This document shows, piece after piece, positions 1 to 13,158 of a stretch of 48,971 nucleotides of DNA. The stretch covers positions 1 to 48,971 of the forward strand of contig ADNK01003026.1 in assembly GCA_000320545.1 (NCBI GenBank), read 5' to 3'. The notes beneath the pieces are model-generated. The model did not search any database and had not been told where the DNA came from. It saw only the letters and a list, made by a program, of their open reading frames with translations. A program made the translations under genes and the position numbers. Position 1 is the first letter of the stretch, and every line of letters begins with the position of its first letter. This stretch comes from Bigelowiella natans CCMP2755 (Eukaryota; Cercozoa; Chlorarachniophyceae).

Positions 1-135
1 TAACCCTAACCCTACCCTAACCCTAACCCTAACCCTAACCCTAACCCTAACCCTAACCCTAACCCTAACCCTAACCCCTAACCCTAACCCTAACCCTAAC
101 CCTAACCCTAACCCCTAACCCTAACCCCTAACCCT
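1..135. repeat. Telomeric CCCTAA repeat array
   Basis: About 22 tandem copies of CCCTAA, with a few CCCCTAA variants and one shortened unit. The C-rich strand reads 5'->3' from base 1, which is the orientation expected at a left chromosome end (TTAGGG on the other strand). The array stops abruptly near 135 and unrelated sequence follows. Confidence 0.98.
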
Positions 136-136
136 A

Positions 137-900
137 CGGGGAACGGATGTCGACGAGTCGATCACAAAACGATGCAATGAAATACTCGACACTAAAATTT
201 CTTACAGATCCTTGTTTGAAGCGACGAGTGCGCGCCATTCTTGACCACGATGCCAGTCAGCATGTTGCTGCTGTGTGATGAATGCCAAAATGCATGAAGC
301 CGGCAAAAACTTGCAAAACCAACTTTGCATGCAAGCATGATAGCCACAACATGTCTTTCATGAAAAAGTTCAGAAAAACACAATGAAACGTAAATTCCTT
401 GCATTGCAGAACCTCTGACATGCATGCCTGATCACTTCGCGCGTGCTCTCCAAGTTTGTTGCTCATCAATGTCCAGGTTCCAGTGCAACTCATGTGAGCT
501 TTTATTGCTGATGAGAATCAACAGCACCACAGCTCTCTCACCCAAAACAGCATGAACCCACTGCATCCGTGTCAGCACCAACAACGCCGCAGCAGCTCTA
601 TCATCCAAAACGACACAAACCAATTGCTTCCGTGTGAGCTTCGAATTGCAAACCATGGAAGAGACGCAACTTGCAAGATCAAACTAACGGCACCGTGCGT
701 GTTCATGTGCAATTTGTCAAGTTCACTGGGGGTCGGACACAATGTGATGCAATGAACTGCAAGTCACGACGCTGCACTGCTAGCGTCCCATCATTTCTTC
801 ATCGTTGGCTTTGGAATTCCTTCTGTCTTCACAGACGCCGCATCATCTCTGTGCTCATTCTTCTTAACAGCTCTAACCACATTGAACTTACCACTTCCAA
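137..900. other. Subtelomeric TGCATG-rich block
   Basis: Gene-free sequence between the telomere and the 3' flank of the first gene. It is rich in GCATG, TGCA and ACATG words and almost lacks the microsatellites found elsewhere, matching the islands at 13400, 32160, 35515 and 43900. Two adjacent stretches around 521-580 and 581-640 look like a diverged tandem copy: both run AGC-rich, then ctc/tatc-cc-aaaac, then ttgc/tgca-tccgtgt-agc. ORFs of 60-90 codons here overlap in several frames and match no family I recognise, so I call no gene. Confidence 0.7.
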
Positions 901-1109
901 GTGCCTGTTGTTAATAACGACAACGTTACAAATATGATGAGAAGAAGATACCTACATAGTAGCGGTAGTCTCTCAGACAGAGCTACTTCTACGAGAACAT
1001 ACACCATTGATGTGCACCAATTTGTACTTCCTCTCAATCTCTCTCTCTCTCTCTCTCTCTATCATTTTTCATATCGGGTAATTAATAATCATGAGCTGGT
1101 AATGTCCTC
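901..1109. other. 3' flank of the FMO gene
   Basis: Short gap between the subtelomeric block and the end of the minus-strand monooxygenase. It contains a CT microsatellite at about 1038-1060. I see no conserved coding segment in it. Confidence 0.5.
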
Positions 1110-1493
1110 TCAACAGCAGTGGAACAACACTCCGAACAATGTTGTTGTCCCTGGTCCTTGCTAATCAATGCAGCAGAAACACTCTTCCCAAGCCATCGTC
1201 GTAGTAATGATGATGATGATGATCATCATCATCATCATCACCATCATCCTATTTCGTCCATTCATCCTCACCGTATAGTTGCAGTCCCTGTAAGATTGTG
1301 CGTCTGCTCGGCGTGCATCACCTGCATCCTTATAAATGGAACGCATCGTATCTATATCGTAATCCTGAAACAACGAGCCGCCCTTTGAGGAGGAGGAGGA
1401 GGTGGAGGAGGAGGAGGTGGAGGAGGAGGAGGGGGAAGATAAGGTGCAAATAATCCGAGAAGATCAATGTTTTGCGAACATAGGCATTTGGTC

Positions 1494-1589
<96 letters not shown>

Positions 1590-2959
1590 TACACACACAT
1601 ATACATTGTTCTTTTGTTGTTACGTTGGCTTCCAGAGAAAGCTGTTGATTGTAGTCCCATTGCATGTCCCCAAATTGGTGGTAGTATCGATGAGGTAACT
1701 TTAATTCTTCAAAACGCCTCTTCTCATCCCTCAGTCTCTCCTCCTATAGTGTATGTATTACAGAACACAACAACAGCAATTATGGTGATGATGATGAAAT
1801 AACAAGAACAATTATGATAATGATGATGATGACGATGATGATGATGCATATCTCACATACTATCGTTTTTTGTGCAACCTGATGTTATTTGTTGTTGTTA
1901 ATAGTATAAAAGAAGAGGTCTACTGCTTATCAAGGGAGGAGGAGGAGAAGGAGGAGAAGGCATACAGCATTAGCAGCTCTTTTGCTAGCACCACTACCTA
2001 CCATCCATTACAGCAGCAGCAGCAGCAACAACAACAACAACAACAACAACAACTACTACTACTACTACTACTACTACAGCTACCTCCATTTTCTTTTTGT
2101 CGGGAAGCTGTATAGCACCAGTGAGAGATTTGGCCGCGTGGCGTGTTTGGCAGTCAAACAAAGGAAAGGGCGCAACCTTCCAAGGTAGACCGATGAACAC
2201 CTAGTAAGTAAGTAAGCAAGTAAGTACACAACAATAACAACAACAACATTATGACTAGATCATATATTTCTACCAATCATATTTTGTACGTGCTTCCTCT
2301 CTCTCTGTCTCTCTCCCTCTCCGTCTCTCTCGTTGTTACCAGGGAAGGGTCTTTTGTGTAATACCTATCAAAGAGAAGAAATAATATGTGCATACGTAGA
2401 GGAGGAGGAGGAGTAGGAGGAGGAGGAAAAGTAAGTGAAAATAGGTCATAGCAATAAACCAATAGCCTTTCTTCTACTTTCTATCAAGCTGTTACACCAG
2501 CAGTAAATAGTAGTAGCAGCGAAACAAGAAATTAAGAGGAAAGGATAAAATGACATATTACGCAAAAACACACCGCCGGATATTATATATCAATATATAC
2601 ATATATATATGTATATATTTATATATGTGTATTGATATCTGAAAAATGTATAGCAGAAAGAAAATCGTGATGATGATGATGATGATCATCATCATTGGCA
2701 ACATCAGCATCATCAGCATCATCATCTTCTGTATATTCCTTTCTGTGACGAACATATTATCTCTTAGAATTTGCTTCTTCTTCTTGTTCTTGTTCTTCTT
2801 ACATGTGTCGGTAGAGTGGTGTAACAGCTCTACCCTCTACACACACACCAACATCGTCGTCTAGAAATGGAAATCTATATTGATAATAACCCAATCAATC
2901 AATTCATTCATTAAAATTACTCAAAAAGAAGAGAGATTTCTATGTGCTGCTGCCTAGAT

Positions 2960-3030
<71 letters not shown>

Positions 3031-4731
3031 TGGGGCGGCAGCAACAGTTTCTATCCAGATACATTGTAATTTCTTTGTGTCTTAACTCTCCCCCCCCCCC
3101 ATTTGGTGAGTATCATTATATTGACAAAGAAGAAGAAGATTGTAACTATTACTACTGCAAGTATTACTTGCGGCTGCTGCTGCTACTAGTAGTAGTACCG
3201 ATAATCATATCCAGTGCAAAACACAATAGCATCCAACTCTTCTTCAGAAGAAGAACAACAGGAGGAGGAGGAGGAAGAAATCTCCCCTGTTGTTTCTCCA
3301 CCATTCATTTGTAATCCACCACCAAAAAACACACGCTTTCCATTCGGATGAATCGACGAAATTGGAGGCATTTCTGGGGAAAATATTAACATTAATTATG
3401 AATGTTGTATCTTCACATGATGTGTACGTTTTAGCTGCTCATCTTACTGATAATGCCTCTTTCCCCTTCTGTGGGTTGTGTGACATCTTTTTGAGCACGA
3501 TATACTTTCTACAAACACGCATTATTGTCATCACTCACCCACAAATGGATAGAATGACGGCAAGGTCAATATGTAAAGATAGAGATAATACATCAGAGAG
3601 AGACCATAGATATAATACATATGTTGGTAAGTACATTCAATCATCAGCCATGCACGTGTGATCATGTATTATCATCATCATCATCATCATAAGGAGAAGA
3701 AGAAGAAGAAGAAGAAGAATAAGAATAAGATGCTGCTGTTAGGATAATGATGGTCGCATCGTCATTACTTTTGCCTTTGAAGCTATTTCCAGGGATATAT
3801 CTACTCCAGAAGGACCAGCACCTTCAATCATTTTGTTGTCGTTGTAGTAGTAGCAGTAGTAGTAGTAGTAGCAGTAGTAGTAGCAGTAGTAGTAGCAGTA
3901 GTAGTAGTAGTCACAAGATAGCAGAGGAGGAGGAGGAGGAGGACGTGGTGGTAGTGGTGAGAATAAAATACTAAATTCAATATCTCGATCGAAATTATTT
4001 TCCAATCTTTCTTCTTCTTCTTCTTCTTCTTCTTCTTCTTCCATGATAGAGCATGGAAAAGAAGATATCATCATCACAATATACATACACATATATTATT
4101 AGTTACCCACAACAGCGACTCTTTTGTCTTGAAATGCATCTGGACGTCGATAGTTGTGTGCGTGGATGCAATCCCCGGTAAATCCATCCAACCCTCCAAT
4201 TTCGGGTACTGATGGAACAGTATAATGTCCTGATCATAATAATAACAATAAGTATAAACAACGATGATGACAAAAGAGAAGTAATTATTATCGACTACAT
4301 ATACATTTTCCTCTTCATTTTCATTATCATATTTACATCATCATCATTGACTTTACTACCGTTGCAAATCAAAACAGCATGATATCGGTCTTTTCTCTCT
4401 TGACCCAAATTGTCACGCCATATCACCTCCCAACGACCTTGCTGATATCATCACCATTATTACGAACTTAGTAGTACAAGTTGTGTGTGGGGTAGTAGTA
4501 GTAGTGGTAGAGTAGTAGTAGTAGTAGTAGTGGTGGTGGTGAAAGTAGCTGTTGTCTGAATTATTACGTCATTTTTAGGATGATCATTGTTGCCTTCTCC
4601 TCCCCCTCCTCCTTCTCCCTTGTTTCCATCCGAGGGTGGTGAGAAGGTGTGATTATTCTCTTCATTGATTCTGGACAATCGTACCACTCTGGAACTAAAT
4701 TTTATGTGCCGCTGACGACGAATAAAAATCA

Positions 4732-4774
<43 letters not shown>

Positions 4775-6676
4775 TAATGAGTATGCGTATTGGTTTGTGA
4801 TTTTTATACGCCTAGTATTTAATATCATCTCTAAAAAAATTAATGATTCTTTTTGGATGTACATGTTGTCTCACTATATAGATGATTATAGAGGGGCCTT
4901 CATTTAAAGTATATAAATCCAAATGCTTGCGTCTTCTTGTTCATCATCATCATTATCATCATATTGTGATATAAAAGACGATTATTACCATAATATCGTA
5001 CTTCTTAGCGAAATCTTCCAAATAACCCAAAACCTGGTAGAGTAATTACATACAATGCATCATCAAATATTTATATACAATGCATCATCAAATATTTATG
5101 TACAATGCACATCAAATATTTATATGGACACTAGGTAATACCACCATAAGACGACTCCGAGGATGAATAATATGTAGTACATCGTGAATACATATCATCA
5201 TCAACTATACTCTTGACGAATTACCTGTTCATGAGTCATATACGATGGTAAAGTGGGATCGAATGGGACTCCTATGAAAGGCATCACCTGTGGTAAAAGA
5301 ATTACTGTTAAATCGCAACCGATATGAAGGGAGGGGGGGGAGCAAGGAGGTAATGAGGAGGTAATAATCAACAGCAGGACAGACGTGGTTCCTATCTACT
5401 CACGTATCGTCCCATCCATTTTTCGGTCACTACTACATTGCTCACTAGGCGACAGCAGCAGTAGCAGCAGGAGAATGGTGTCACACTGATGGGTTTTTAT
5501 ACCACCTCTTTCGGTATATTAGTCCTCAGGTTCAAATACATGCTGCTATGCTCCTGCTCTCCAACCTAAACATCATCATCATCATCATCATCATCACAGC
5601 AGCAGCAGCCAAAAACAATAACATCGTTTCTTGAGGATGAGCGCTGTGACGGCTACCACAAAGGAAGGAAAGAATGAGTGATAGTGACTTGTGTTTCATA
5701 TTTGATATCCAAATCTAAAGTATTCTTATCAATTTTATTTTGAGTGCTGATTCTTCTTTATTCACTCCCGAGTGTGAAAGTATGATAGTGATGTGTGTCC
5801 TTTCCTTTTTCTTCATTTTGCTTGATCATCATCATCATTCTACCTCTTCAGTATAAACCCAAGTCCCTCCAATTCGACTCGACTGTTCAAATACGTCTAC
5901 TTTGACCACATTAGCATCATCATCATCATCCCGTTGTTTCCCTTCTACTGATGACGCGAGCTCCAAAAAGCTTTTGGCAGCGCTGAGGCCAGCTATAAAT
6001 TTATCATCATTCATATATAAGGTACCTTTCGCAATGAGCATTGAAAATTCTTTAAGTTACCTGCCCCTGCCCCGATAATGGCAACACGGCCACCAATGGG
6101 AACGAGTCGTTGTTCAGCAGTGGTTTGATTAATGATGCTGCCCCCCTCCCCCTCCTCTCTCTCACTCGTATGAGCAGCGGTGTGTAAGGCAGCAGCAGCA
6201 GCAGCACTCCACCTCCTCCTCCTCTGTGACACCGTAGTAACCCCAAATCCTCCTCCCATACTTATGATGCCCAAAATCGCTCCAAGAGAGCGCTTTCGTT
6301 GAAGCAAAGACTTGGCTACGCGCCCACTACGATGCACGCTGACATGGTGTTGGGGATTAGCAGAGTGGAAATCATATTCAATATCTTCAAGAGCGCTGCA
6401 AGCAACCATTTAAGAATAATAAGTCAAAGAAGATTATGGACTGACATGTCCTACGAGGATTCTAACTTGTATTCACCTAATCATTCTCTTTCCCATCATT
6501 ATTGTAGTGGGAGCTGCTGCTGCTTTGATCATGCACAAGGCGCCAACAGAAAGTGAGGCGATCGTTGCAAGGAGTAGGGTTTTCTTCGTTAAGTGAGTCC
6601 TGCTTTTCTTGCGTACAGGAGGAAGCACTAAAGTGTGTAACAGCGAGGAAGAACAACTTTCATTTGGCTGGCCCAT
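1110..6676 (-). CDS. Flavin-containing monooxygenase (FMO-like) with N-terminal membrane anchor
   Basis: An NADPH- and FAD-dependent oxygenase of the FMO-like family (PF00743), which oxidises soft N or S nucleophiles. Exons 5'->3' (complement): 6676-6477, 6395-6061, 5992-5844, 5565-5506, 5287-5225, 5033-4989, 4711-4568, 4441-4360, 4229-4107, 3821-3769, 3508-3448, 3373-3199, 2874-2803, 2364-2340, 2200-2084, 1743-1624, 1364-1272, 1160-1110. All introns are GT-AG and phases agree; the product is about 655 aa. Visible motifs: FAD site IIGAGAAG near residue 174; HSSMYLNLRTNIPKEVM; the FMO fingerprint FxGxxxHxxxY as FTGDCIHAHNY near 375; NADPH site VVGAGPSG near 400; TGYDY near 492; and FIGLPWKVAPFPLF. 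The first exon encodes a hydrophobic segment (about residues 31-48) and roughly 170 residues precede the FAD site, far more than usual. One exon is only 25 nt. The last exon is the least certain: without the final intron the frame stops at 1161. Confidence 0.93.
1488..1588. repeat. (AC)n(AT)n compound microsatellite
   Basis: A CA run followed directly by an AT run. It lies in an FMO intron and is about 90 bp long. Confidence 0.95.
2011..2080. repeat. CAG/CAA/CTA trinucleotide tract
   Basis: CAG units grade into CAA and then CTA units. On the minus (sense) strand this is the intron immediately after the 2200-2084 FMO exon, so the TAG-type repeat starts a few bases from the 5' splice site. Confidence 0.9.
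2961..3026. repeat. (AC)n(AT)n compound microsatellite
   Basis: Second AC-then-AT tract within an FMO intron, same order and strand as the one at 1488. Confidence 0.95.
3847..3911. repeat. TAG/CAG trinucleotide tract
   Basis: Interspersed GTAGTAG and CAG units within the FMO intron upstream of the 3821-3769 exon. Confidence 0.9.
5051..5124. repeat. Three tandem copies of a unit of about 25 bp
   Basis: The unit begins tacaatgcat and ends atttat; three near-identical copies lie side by side, the third with a small deletion. It is located in an FMO intron. Confidence 0.85.
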
Positions 6677-6955
6677 GGCCGCCTCTGGTTACTTCTGGTT
6701 GTTTTTTGGGAGAGTGAGGGTGGGTGGGGGAGGCAAGGAGCCTATTTATGATGGGGTCAACAACCAACCAACCAACCACACAAACAACAACTCATGAAAC
6801 ATTTATATATTTAAGCATTATTGAACCGAATACATCTGAATGTTTATTCTTAAATCAACAACAACCGAAAAACAATATGTTATTGATGGCTGAGATTACA
6901 AACTGGATATATCTATAATTATATTACCAGAATTACAACAACAAACAACAATATC
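6677..6955. promoter_or_regulatory. Shared 279-bp divergent promoter region (FMO / SMU1)
   Basis: The start codons of the minus-strand FMO and the plus-strand SMU1 face away from each other across 279 bp, so both 5' UTRs and core promoters must fit here. It contains a purine-rich GTGGGTGGGGGAGG stretch and tandem CCAA units at about 6764-6777. I see no convincing TATA box at a fixed distance. Its role as a promoter is inferred from gene layout only. Confidence 0.5.
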
Positions 6956-7784
6956 ATGGCTACCTCCGCGGGGTCCGTGGAAGTGGAAGCTGCAGAGTAG
7001 GCTATTACTTGAATAAATACGTATCTGATCAACTTCACACAATTTGACATCAGCCTAATATCATCATAAACAGCGTGATAAAGCTGATAATCCAGTTTCT
7101 CAAGGAGAATAGCCTATTTGACAGCCTGAGAACACTCCAGGTAATAGTGAGATAGGGGAATCATCCTTCATTATGGTATGGTTGATTCAGAATTCATACG
7201 TACTCTTTCCCCTATTCTTCCTCCTCCTCCTCCCCACACTCCTTCCTCTTCTCCTTCTGCTGCTGCTGCTGCTGCTGTTATCAATCAATATTTGTTCAGG
7301 AAGAGTCCCAAGTGACCTTGAATACAGTCGACGATATCGACAAGTTTTGTAGCGACATTCTTCACGGAAGTCAGCCAGAGCACTTTTCACCACTGATTAT
7401 TGTGTAATTATGCATAGCCGTCGTCGTGATTATGTAGCAACCTTGATGACCGGTCTGCAAGCCATCAAAGAATGTATGATGAATCATCTTGTGATTATCC
7501 AGGATGGGATAGCGTCATTGATGTAGTCTCAACTCTTCGACTTCCTGGCCACAAACTCGTAGATCTATATGAGCAGGTCATTCATATGGAGCATATTGAC
7601 CCATACACGCGTTATTCACCAATTACATACAGCTCGTGCACTCCTCTTAGTTGTTCTTAGATTGATTGATTGTTATGTTCAGATTGTTCTCGAATTGGCT
7701 GAAATGCGTGAAGTGGACACCGCAAAGGCCTTACTTCGCTCTACTCCTGCCATGGGTAAAGATGATGATGGCACTACTCCTTTA

Positions 7785-7821
<37 letters not shown>

Positions 7822-9509
7822 AATCTTGACGATGCTGCGAGAGGAGAAGAGGACATCAATCTTCAAAAAGAAGAATGCTGGAACAACTGTACTGATGTTT
7901 CACAAAATAAAGGACTCTTAGCATTCTGAGAAGGAGTGTAGCTAATTTAATTTAATTTAATTGTTGTTGTTGCTGTTGTTTTATATTGTGTATGATTGGG
8001 CAGCCGTGATGAAAAATGATGCACCTGGACGGTACACACGGCTGGAGCACATTCTAAATCGTACTTACTTCGACTACTCTGAGGCCTATCCTGGAGGTAG
8101 GTAGTAGTAGTAGTAACCCTTTTTTATGGATGATGATGCCGTTATATGACATGAATGATTGAACATCTTCTTCTTCTTTTCCTTCTTTATTGAAATAGGC
8201 ACAAACAAGCAGGAAATGAGGAAGAAGATAGCAAAGAACCTAAAAGAGGAGGTTTTCACAGTACCCCCCTCTCGGCTGCTGGCTCTTATCACCCAGGTAG
8301 CAGTTAGCAATGACTTATTCGTTCAAATCGAAGAAAACATTCACACTGCTTCTAACCTTAAGCACCACCACCACTAATTTTGCGTGTGTATGTGTGTGCG
8401 TGTGTGTGTTACTGTGAAAATAGTCTCTGAAATGGCAGCAATATATCGGTCACCTCCCTCCCGGTTCTAAGTATGATTTGTTTAGAGGAAAAGCCCCTTT
8501 GCAAAAGCAAGAGGTAGTAATAAGTAGTAAAATGAATGAATGATGATGAGCAAGTTACTAACACTACATCACAGCAGCAGCAGCACTACAATCACGAAAT
8601 GTTCAAAATAGAGCTTGCAAAATACGTGAATAGATGATAATATCAGCAGCTCACACACCACTTTTATTCTACTACTAACTAGCCCCTTTAAAAAATTATG
8701 ATAACTCTATAGCAAATAAAGGCAGATTAAAAGCTATTGTTCGTCGTTTGTAAACAATGGCAATACTTCCATCCTCCCAGATTTTGTTTTTTTTGGGTTG
8801 TTAATGGTGTGGTGTGTGTTCATTATTCATTAGGAATAATATTATCGTTGGTTTGGTGTTGTTTGTTTGTTTGTTTGTTTGTTGTTCAGGTCGATTCCGT
8901 GCCAAAAAAAAACACCAAAGTCATCAAATTTGGCAAGAAATCGAGGGCAGAATGTGCTGCCTTTTCTCCTGATGGGGTATATGCACAACACAGAATAAGT
9001 ATCAGTATCAGTATCAGTATCAGTGTGTTAGTGCGTATATCAGTATGTGTATAATGGCATTATTGTTGTCGCCCAATCCTACTACTACTACTACTACTAC
9101 TACTAATAATAATAATAATACTACCAATACTAATCTGTTTGAAGTGATCGTACAAGTAGTACCAGTAGAAACAAATTCTTTACTCAGTGAATCTTGGTGG
9201 TAGTAGTAGTTTATTGCCTGTTCTTAATTAAATATTGTATTATTTACTAATTGTGTAGCAATATCTCGTCAGTGGTTCTTCTGATGGTTTCTTAGAGGTA
9301 GTAGTAGTAGTAAGTAGTAGTAGTAGTAGTAGTAGTACTAATCTCAAATGACGATAAGAAAGAAGGAGAAGCTAATTATTTTAGTGGCAATCAAGTACAA
9401 GTGAAGAGAAAGGAATGTTGATCTGTAGAAAGGATGATTCAATCATGATGTAGATGTGTATTTACCTAGCCACTGCGCTGCTGTCGTTGTTAGTTATTTA
9501 AAACATCAT

Positions 9510-9542
<33 letters not shown>

Positions 9543-10641
9543 ACTTACTACTACAAGATATGGAACTTTGAAACCGGCAAATTGCATAAAGGGCTTAAAT
9601 ACCAAGCAGAAGATGACATCATGATGCATGAAGAGGTAACATGATCAACATTATCATCATCATCGTCATCATCATCATTATTATCATGATCATCATCTTC
9701 AGGCTGTATTGTCTGTTGGTTGGTCTCGTGATTCGGAGCTGCTCGCAAGTGGTAGTTTGAAGGGTGTCGTCAAGGTACTACTACTAGTAACACCAGTAGT
9801 ATATTTAGGAGGATGAGGATGTGATGATGATGATGATGATGATGATATTCCAACAGATAGATATATGATTATTTTCTTGATCAGATTTGGCGCGTAAGGA
9901 CCGGATCTTGTGTGCGATCCTTTGCAAGTGCTCACTCCAAAGGCATCACATCCATCGATTTTGCTAAGGATGGGACACAAATTCTCACGGCATCATTTGA
10001 CAACAACATACGTACAACAACACTATTAATTATACTAACGATAGCCGTCAAAATATCACAATAATAATGATGATGATGATGATGATGATGAATAATTACA
10101 TGACTATATTGACAAATATTTTGGATTCACTTTTATTTATATATTAATAGATATTATAGAACCATAAATCTTGTGTACTCATGTGTGTGAAAAAGGGTCA
10201 TCCTTCATTCCTTCTGATGCCATAATCTATTCTCAATTGTTCAACAATCAATCTTTTTTATATGTTGTTCTTCTCTTTTCTTGCTATTCTTCTCAGGTAT
10301 TCACGGGTTAAAATCTGGAAGAACCTTGAAGGAGTTTCGAGGCCATACATCGTCAGTACTACTATCTCGTCATCACAAAGAAGAAAGAGAGAGAGAAAGA
10401 GAGAGAGGAGAGAGCAGAAGGACAGGGCATCGAGCAGCAAAATAAGATGTGACATGAAAGCATCGGTCCTGCTATCGTATTATCTGCTACATTAGTGGAG
10501 AGTTTGAATTTTTTTGATTGATATTATTGCGACTCTTCCTCCTCTTCCTCCTCGTTATGACTTTTGTTTGTTTGTCATCTATCGATAATGCTTCTACTAG
10601 GTATGTCAACCAGGCGATGTATAGTAATGATTTTCTTCAGG

Positions 10642-10672
<31 letters not shown>

Positions 10673-10746
10673 AATAGTAAATGTAATGGCAACTTTTAAA
10701 GTAGTAGTAGTGGTGGTAATAGGTTGTGCTGGTATTACTACTGCAG

Positions 10747-10779
<33 letters not shown>

Positions 10780-11189
10780 TATCGTCTTCTTCCTCTAGTC
10801 TTTCTCCCCCCCGGCCCCTATCCTCCTCCTCCTCCTCCTCCTTCTCCCTGCCTTCTTGGGTTTTTATAACATCATGTTCGTATCATCGTACATACCCTTT
10901 TTCAAACAGAAAATAATAGCAATAATGGAAGAAAATAATTCATAAATAACAAGAATAATAGATGATATACAAATTATAATCAGGTCATCAGTGGAAGTTC
11001 TGACGGATCTGTACGCATATGGGATGCAAAGACAACTGAATGCTTACAAGTACTAGTAGCATTAATAGTAATCATCATTATCATCATCATCATCATCATC
11101 ATCATCTATTTCTCTCCTCCTCCTCCTTACCACTTAGACTTTCAAACCAGAAAAGGAAGTATCAGTCTTGAAGGTAATTAAGTGTAGGA

Positions 11190-11232
<43 letters not shown>

Positions 11233-11565
11233 GTTGTATGCGAAAAAATAGCTACATCCATCCTACTACTACTAGCCTTCTAATGTGAGTGTCGTCGTCT
11301 GTTGTATCGTCATTTTGTTCACAGTTATGTCGTCTCTCATCAATGGCCTCGGATAACCGCGTGTTGGTATTAATAACAACAAATCAAGTTGTATTATCAT
11401 CAACATCATAAAATATGATCAATAATAGAAAGCACCTATTTGTTGTAAGAAGACGACAATGACTTTCTGTGATTTTGCATGAAATATTATTGTTGTTATT
11501 TGATATTAGCATTTGTGTTGAAAGTGTTACATGCAGCAGCCATTCATTCACACAGCCAGCCAGCC

Positions 11566-11603
<38 letters not shown>

Positions 11604-11656
11604 TAATTAGATGTGTTACTTATTCACTACTCTCTCTTTGGTTGTCATCTATTGGT

Positions 11657-11706
<50 letters not shown>

Positions 11707-11708
11707 CC

Positions 11709-11742
<34 letters not shown>

Positions 11743-12225
11743 CTTGTAGGTGTGCTGTCGTTCTTCAAGGCTTCGTGTGATGAATTTGAAAGGAAAGAAG
11801 GTATTCATCAAATATTTACGTATCTTGCACATAGATGGATGATGATGATGATGATAATGAGGAGGAGGTGAAAGTAGCCTAATATAACTGTTTCATTGGC
11901 TGTTTTGGTGTGCAATATAATTATCTGTATAAGTGTGGATGAATATATTATAAATTAGTGTATAAAATGTGCGTGTGTACGTGTGTGTGCGAGTGCAGAT
12001 TAACGTGAATGTAATCATCACAACCTATTTGCATATAATACTGATGAGAATGTGTGATATTATCTACGTTGATTATTATTACTATTGCTTAGCTTCAAGA
12101 ATACGAGATAAAATCAAATGCCGTCCAAGCTGCCTTTTCTCCAAAGTAATCAACGATAAACAAGCATTAAAGCCATATCAAAATGAGGAAGAGGAGGAGG
12201 ATGATGATGATCAAATACGGCTACC

Positions 12226-12262
<37 letters not shown>

Positions 12263-13158
12263 TTACTACCAAATCTGTGTTGCAACGGCGTTTGAGATGT
12301 TGACTTGTATGGGATGATGATGGCCTATTGATGGTTATTCTTTCGTTGTTTTTAGTATCATGTAGTAGTAGTAGTAGTAGTAGTAGTAGTAATAGAGGTA
12401 GTAGTAGTAGTAGTAGTAGTAGTAGTGTGTGTTGTAGTAACACTTGACGACGACGACAACTGGGACTACTACTGGAGAAATAGGATGCCTTGTTCTCTAT
12501 GATGCTGCTGCTCTCTTGTGTCGTGAGAAAGGAAGAGAGGCCAAAATGAGCCAACAAATGGATGGGAAATGACACACTATAGTAGTTTATATATTATCTT
12601 CCTCTATCACTCACCTTGTCGTGCAAACATTGACCTGCAATCTACTACATTTTCATATGCAGTTGTAATTTTCATAATTCTCAGAAACAAGATTATGTAC
12701 GCAATGGGGGATGATCAAGTTTTGTATTGTTTCAACTGTGAGGTAATTCATATTCATATAATGATGATGATGATGATGTGCCTGTTTTGCATGTTGTCTT
12801 CTCATATTGGCCCCGTCTATGTTTTCCCCAAAGTGAGTGAGTTTGAGTTATTCACGCATCTAATTTTCCAAAAACATGTTCAAATCGAAGGATGGGAGCG
12901 TTCAAGACGCAGTACGTTTGCATGCTAAGGAAGTGATTGGAATCACGCACCACCCTCACAGAAATATTCTGGCTTCTTTTAGGTATGTAAACAGAAAACC
13001 TGATGTTTTAATCTATACTGTATCTCATGTTGAAAATGCGTTTTTGTTTAAAACTTGTATAAAGTACGGATGGTACAATGAAGATTTGGAGGTCAGGGGC
13101 CAAGACCAAAAAAGTCGGCCCACGTTTCACCGACACTACTACAGCGGAAAGCAAATAA
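6956..13158 (+). CDS. SMU1: SMU1 WD40-repeat spliceosomal protein
   Basis: Ortholog of SMU1, a nuclear pre-mRNA splicing factor that works with RED/IK in the spliceosomal B complex. Exons: 6956-6996, 7074-7140, 7300-7369, 7503-7576, 7683-7755, 8004-8096, 8199-8296, 8424-8513, 8890-8976, 9259-9297, 9558-9635, 9703-9774, 9885-10011, 10297-10351, 10601-10640, 10984-11049, 11138-11173, 11325-11366, 11750-11800, 12093-12145, 12685-12742, 12891-12982, 13065-13158. Phases close exactly to give 531 aa (human is 513). Order: N-terminal LisH-like helix (DVIKLIIQFLKENSLF), CTLH-type region (VSTLRLPGHKLVDLYEQ), FTVPPSRLLALI, LPPG...YDLFRGKA, then WD repeats such as YLVSGSSDGFLE, WNFETGKLHKGLKYQAEDD, SAHSKGITSIDFAKDGTQIL and KEVIGITHHPHRN. 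The last exon ends after a lysine/threonine-rich tail. The exon at 11325-11366 is the weakest in the chain but keeps phase and leads into VCCRSSRLRVMNLKG, the equivalent of the human VVCNRSN segment. Confidence 0.97.
9068..9121. repeat. (CTA)n(ATA)n trinucleotide tract
   Basis: CTACTACTA repeat passing into ATA repeat in SMU1 intron 9. Confidence 0.85.
11657..11742. repeat. (GT)n followed by CAC/CAT trinucleotides
   Basis: A TG/GT run of about 45 bp, then CAC and ATC units, filling the SMU1 intron just before the 11750-11800 exon. Confidence 0.9.

Noticed and set aside
1352-1802. ORFs with polyproline, HTHTHT and IYIYIY
   Set aside because: They read through GGA, AC and AT repeats in FMO introns; the true FMO exons are 1624-1743 and 1272-1364.
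9500-9541. ATC repeats considered as CRISPR-like or regulatory arrays
   Set aside because: Simple trinucleotide repeats without spacers, in introns of a eukaryotic gene.
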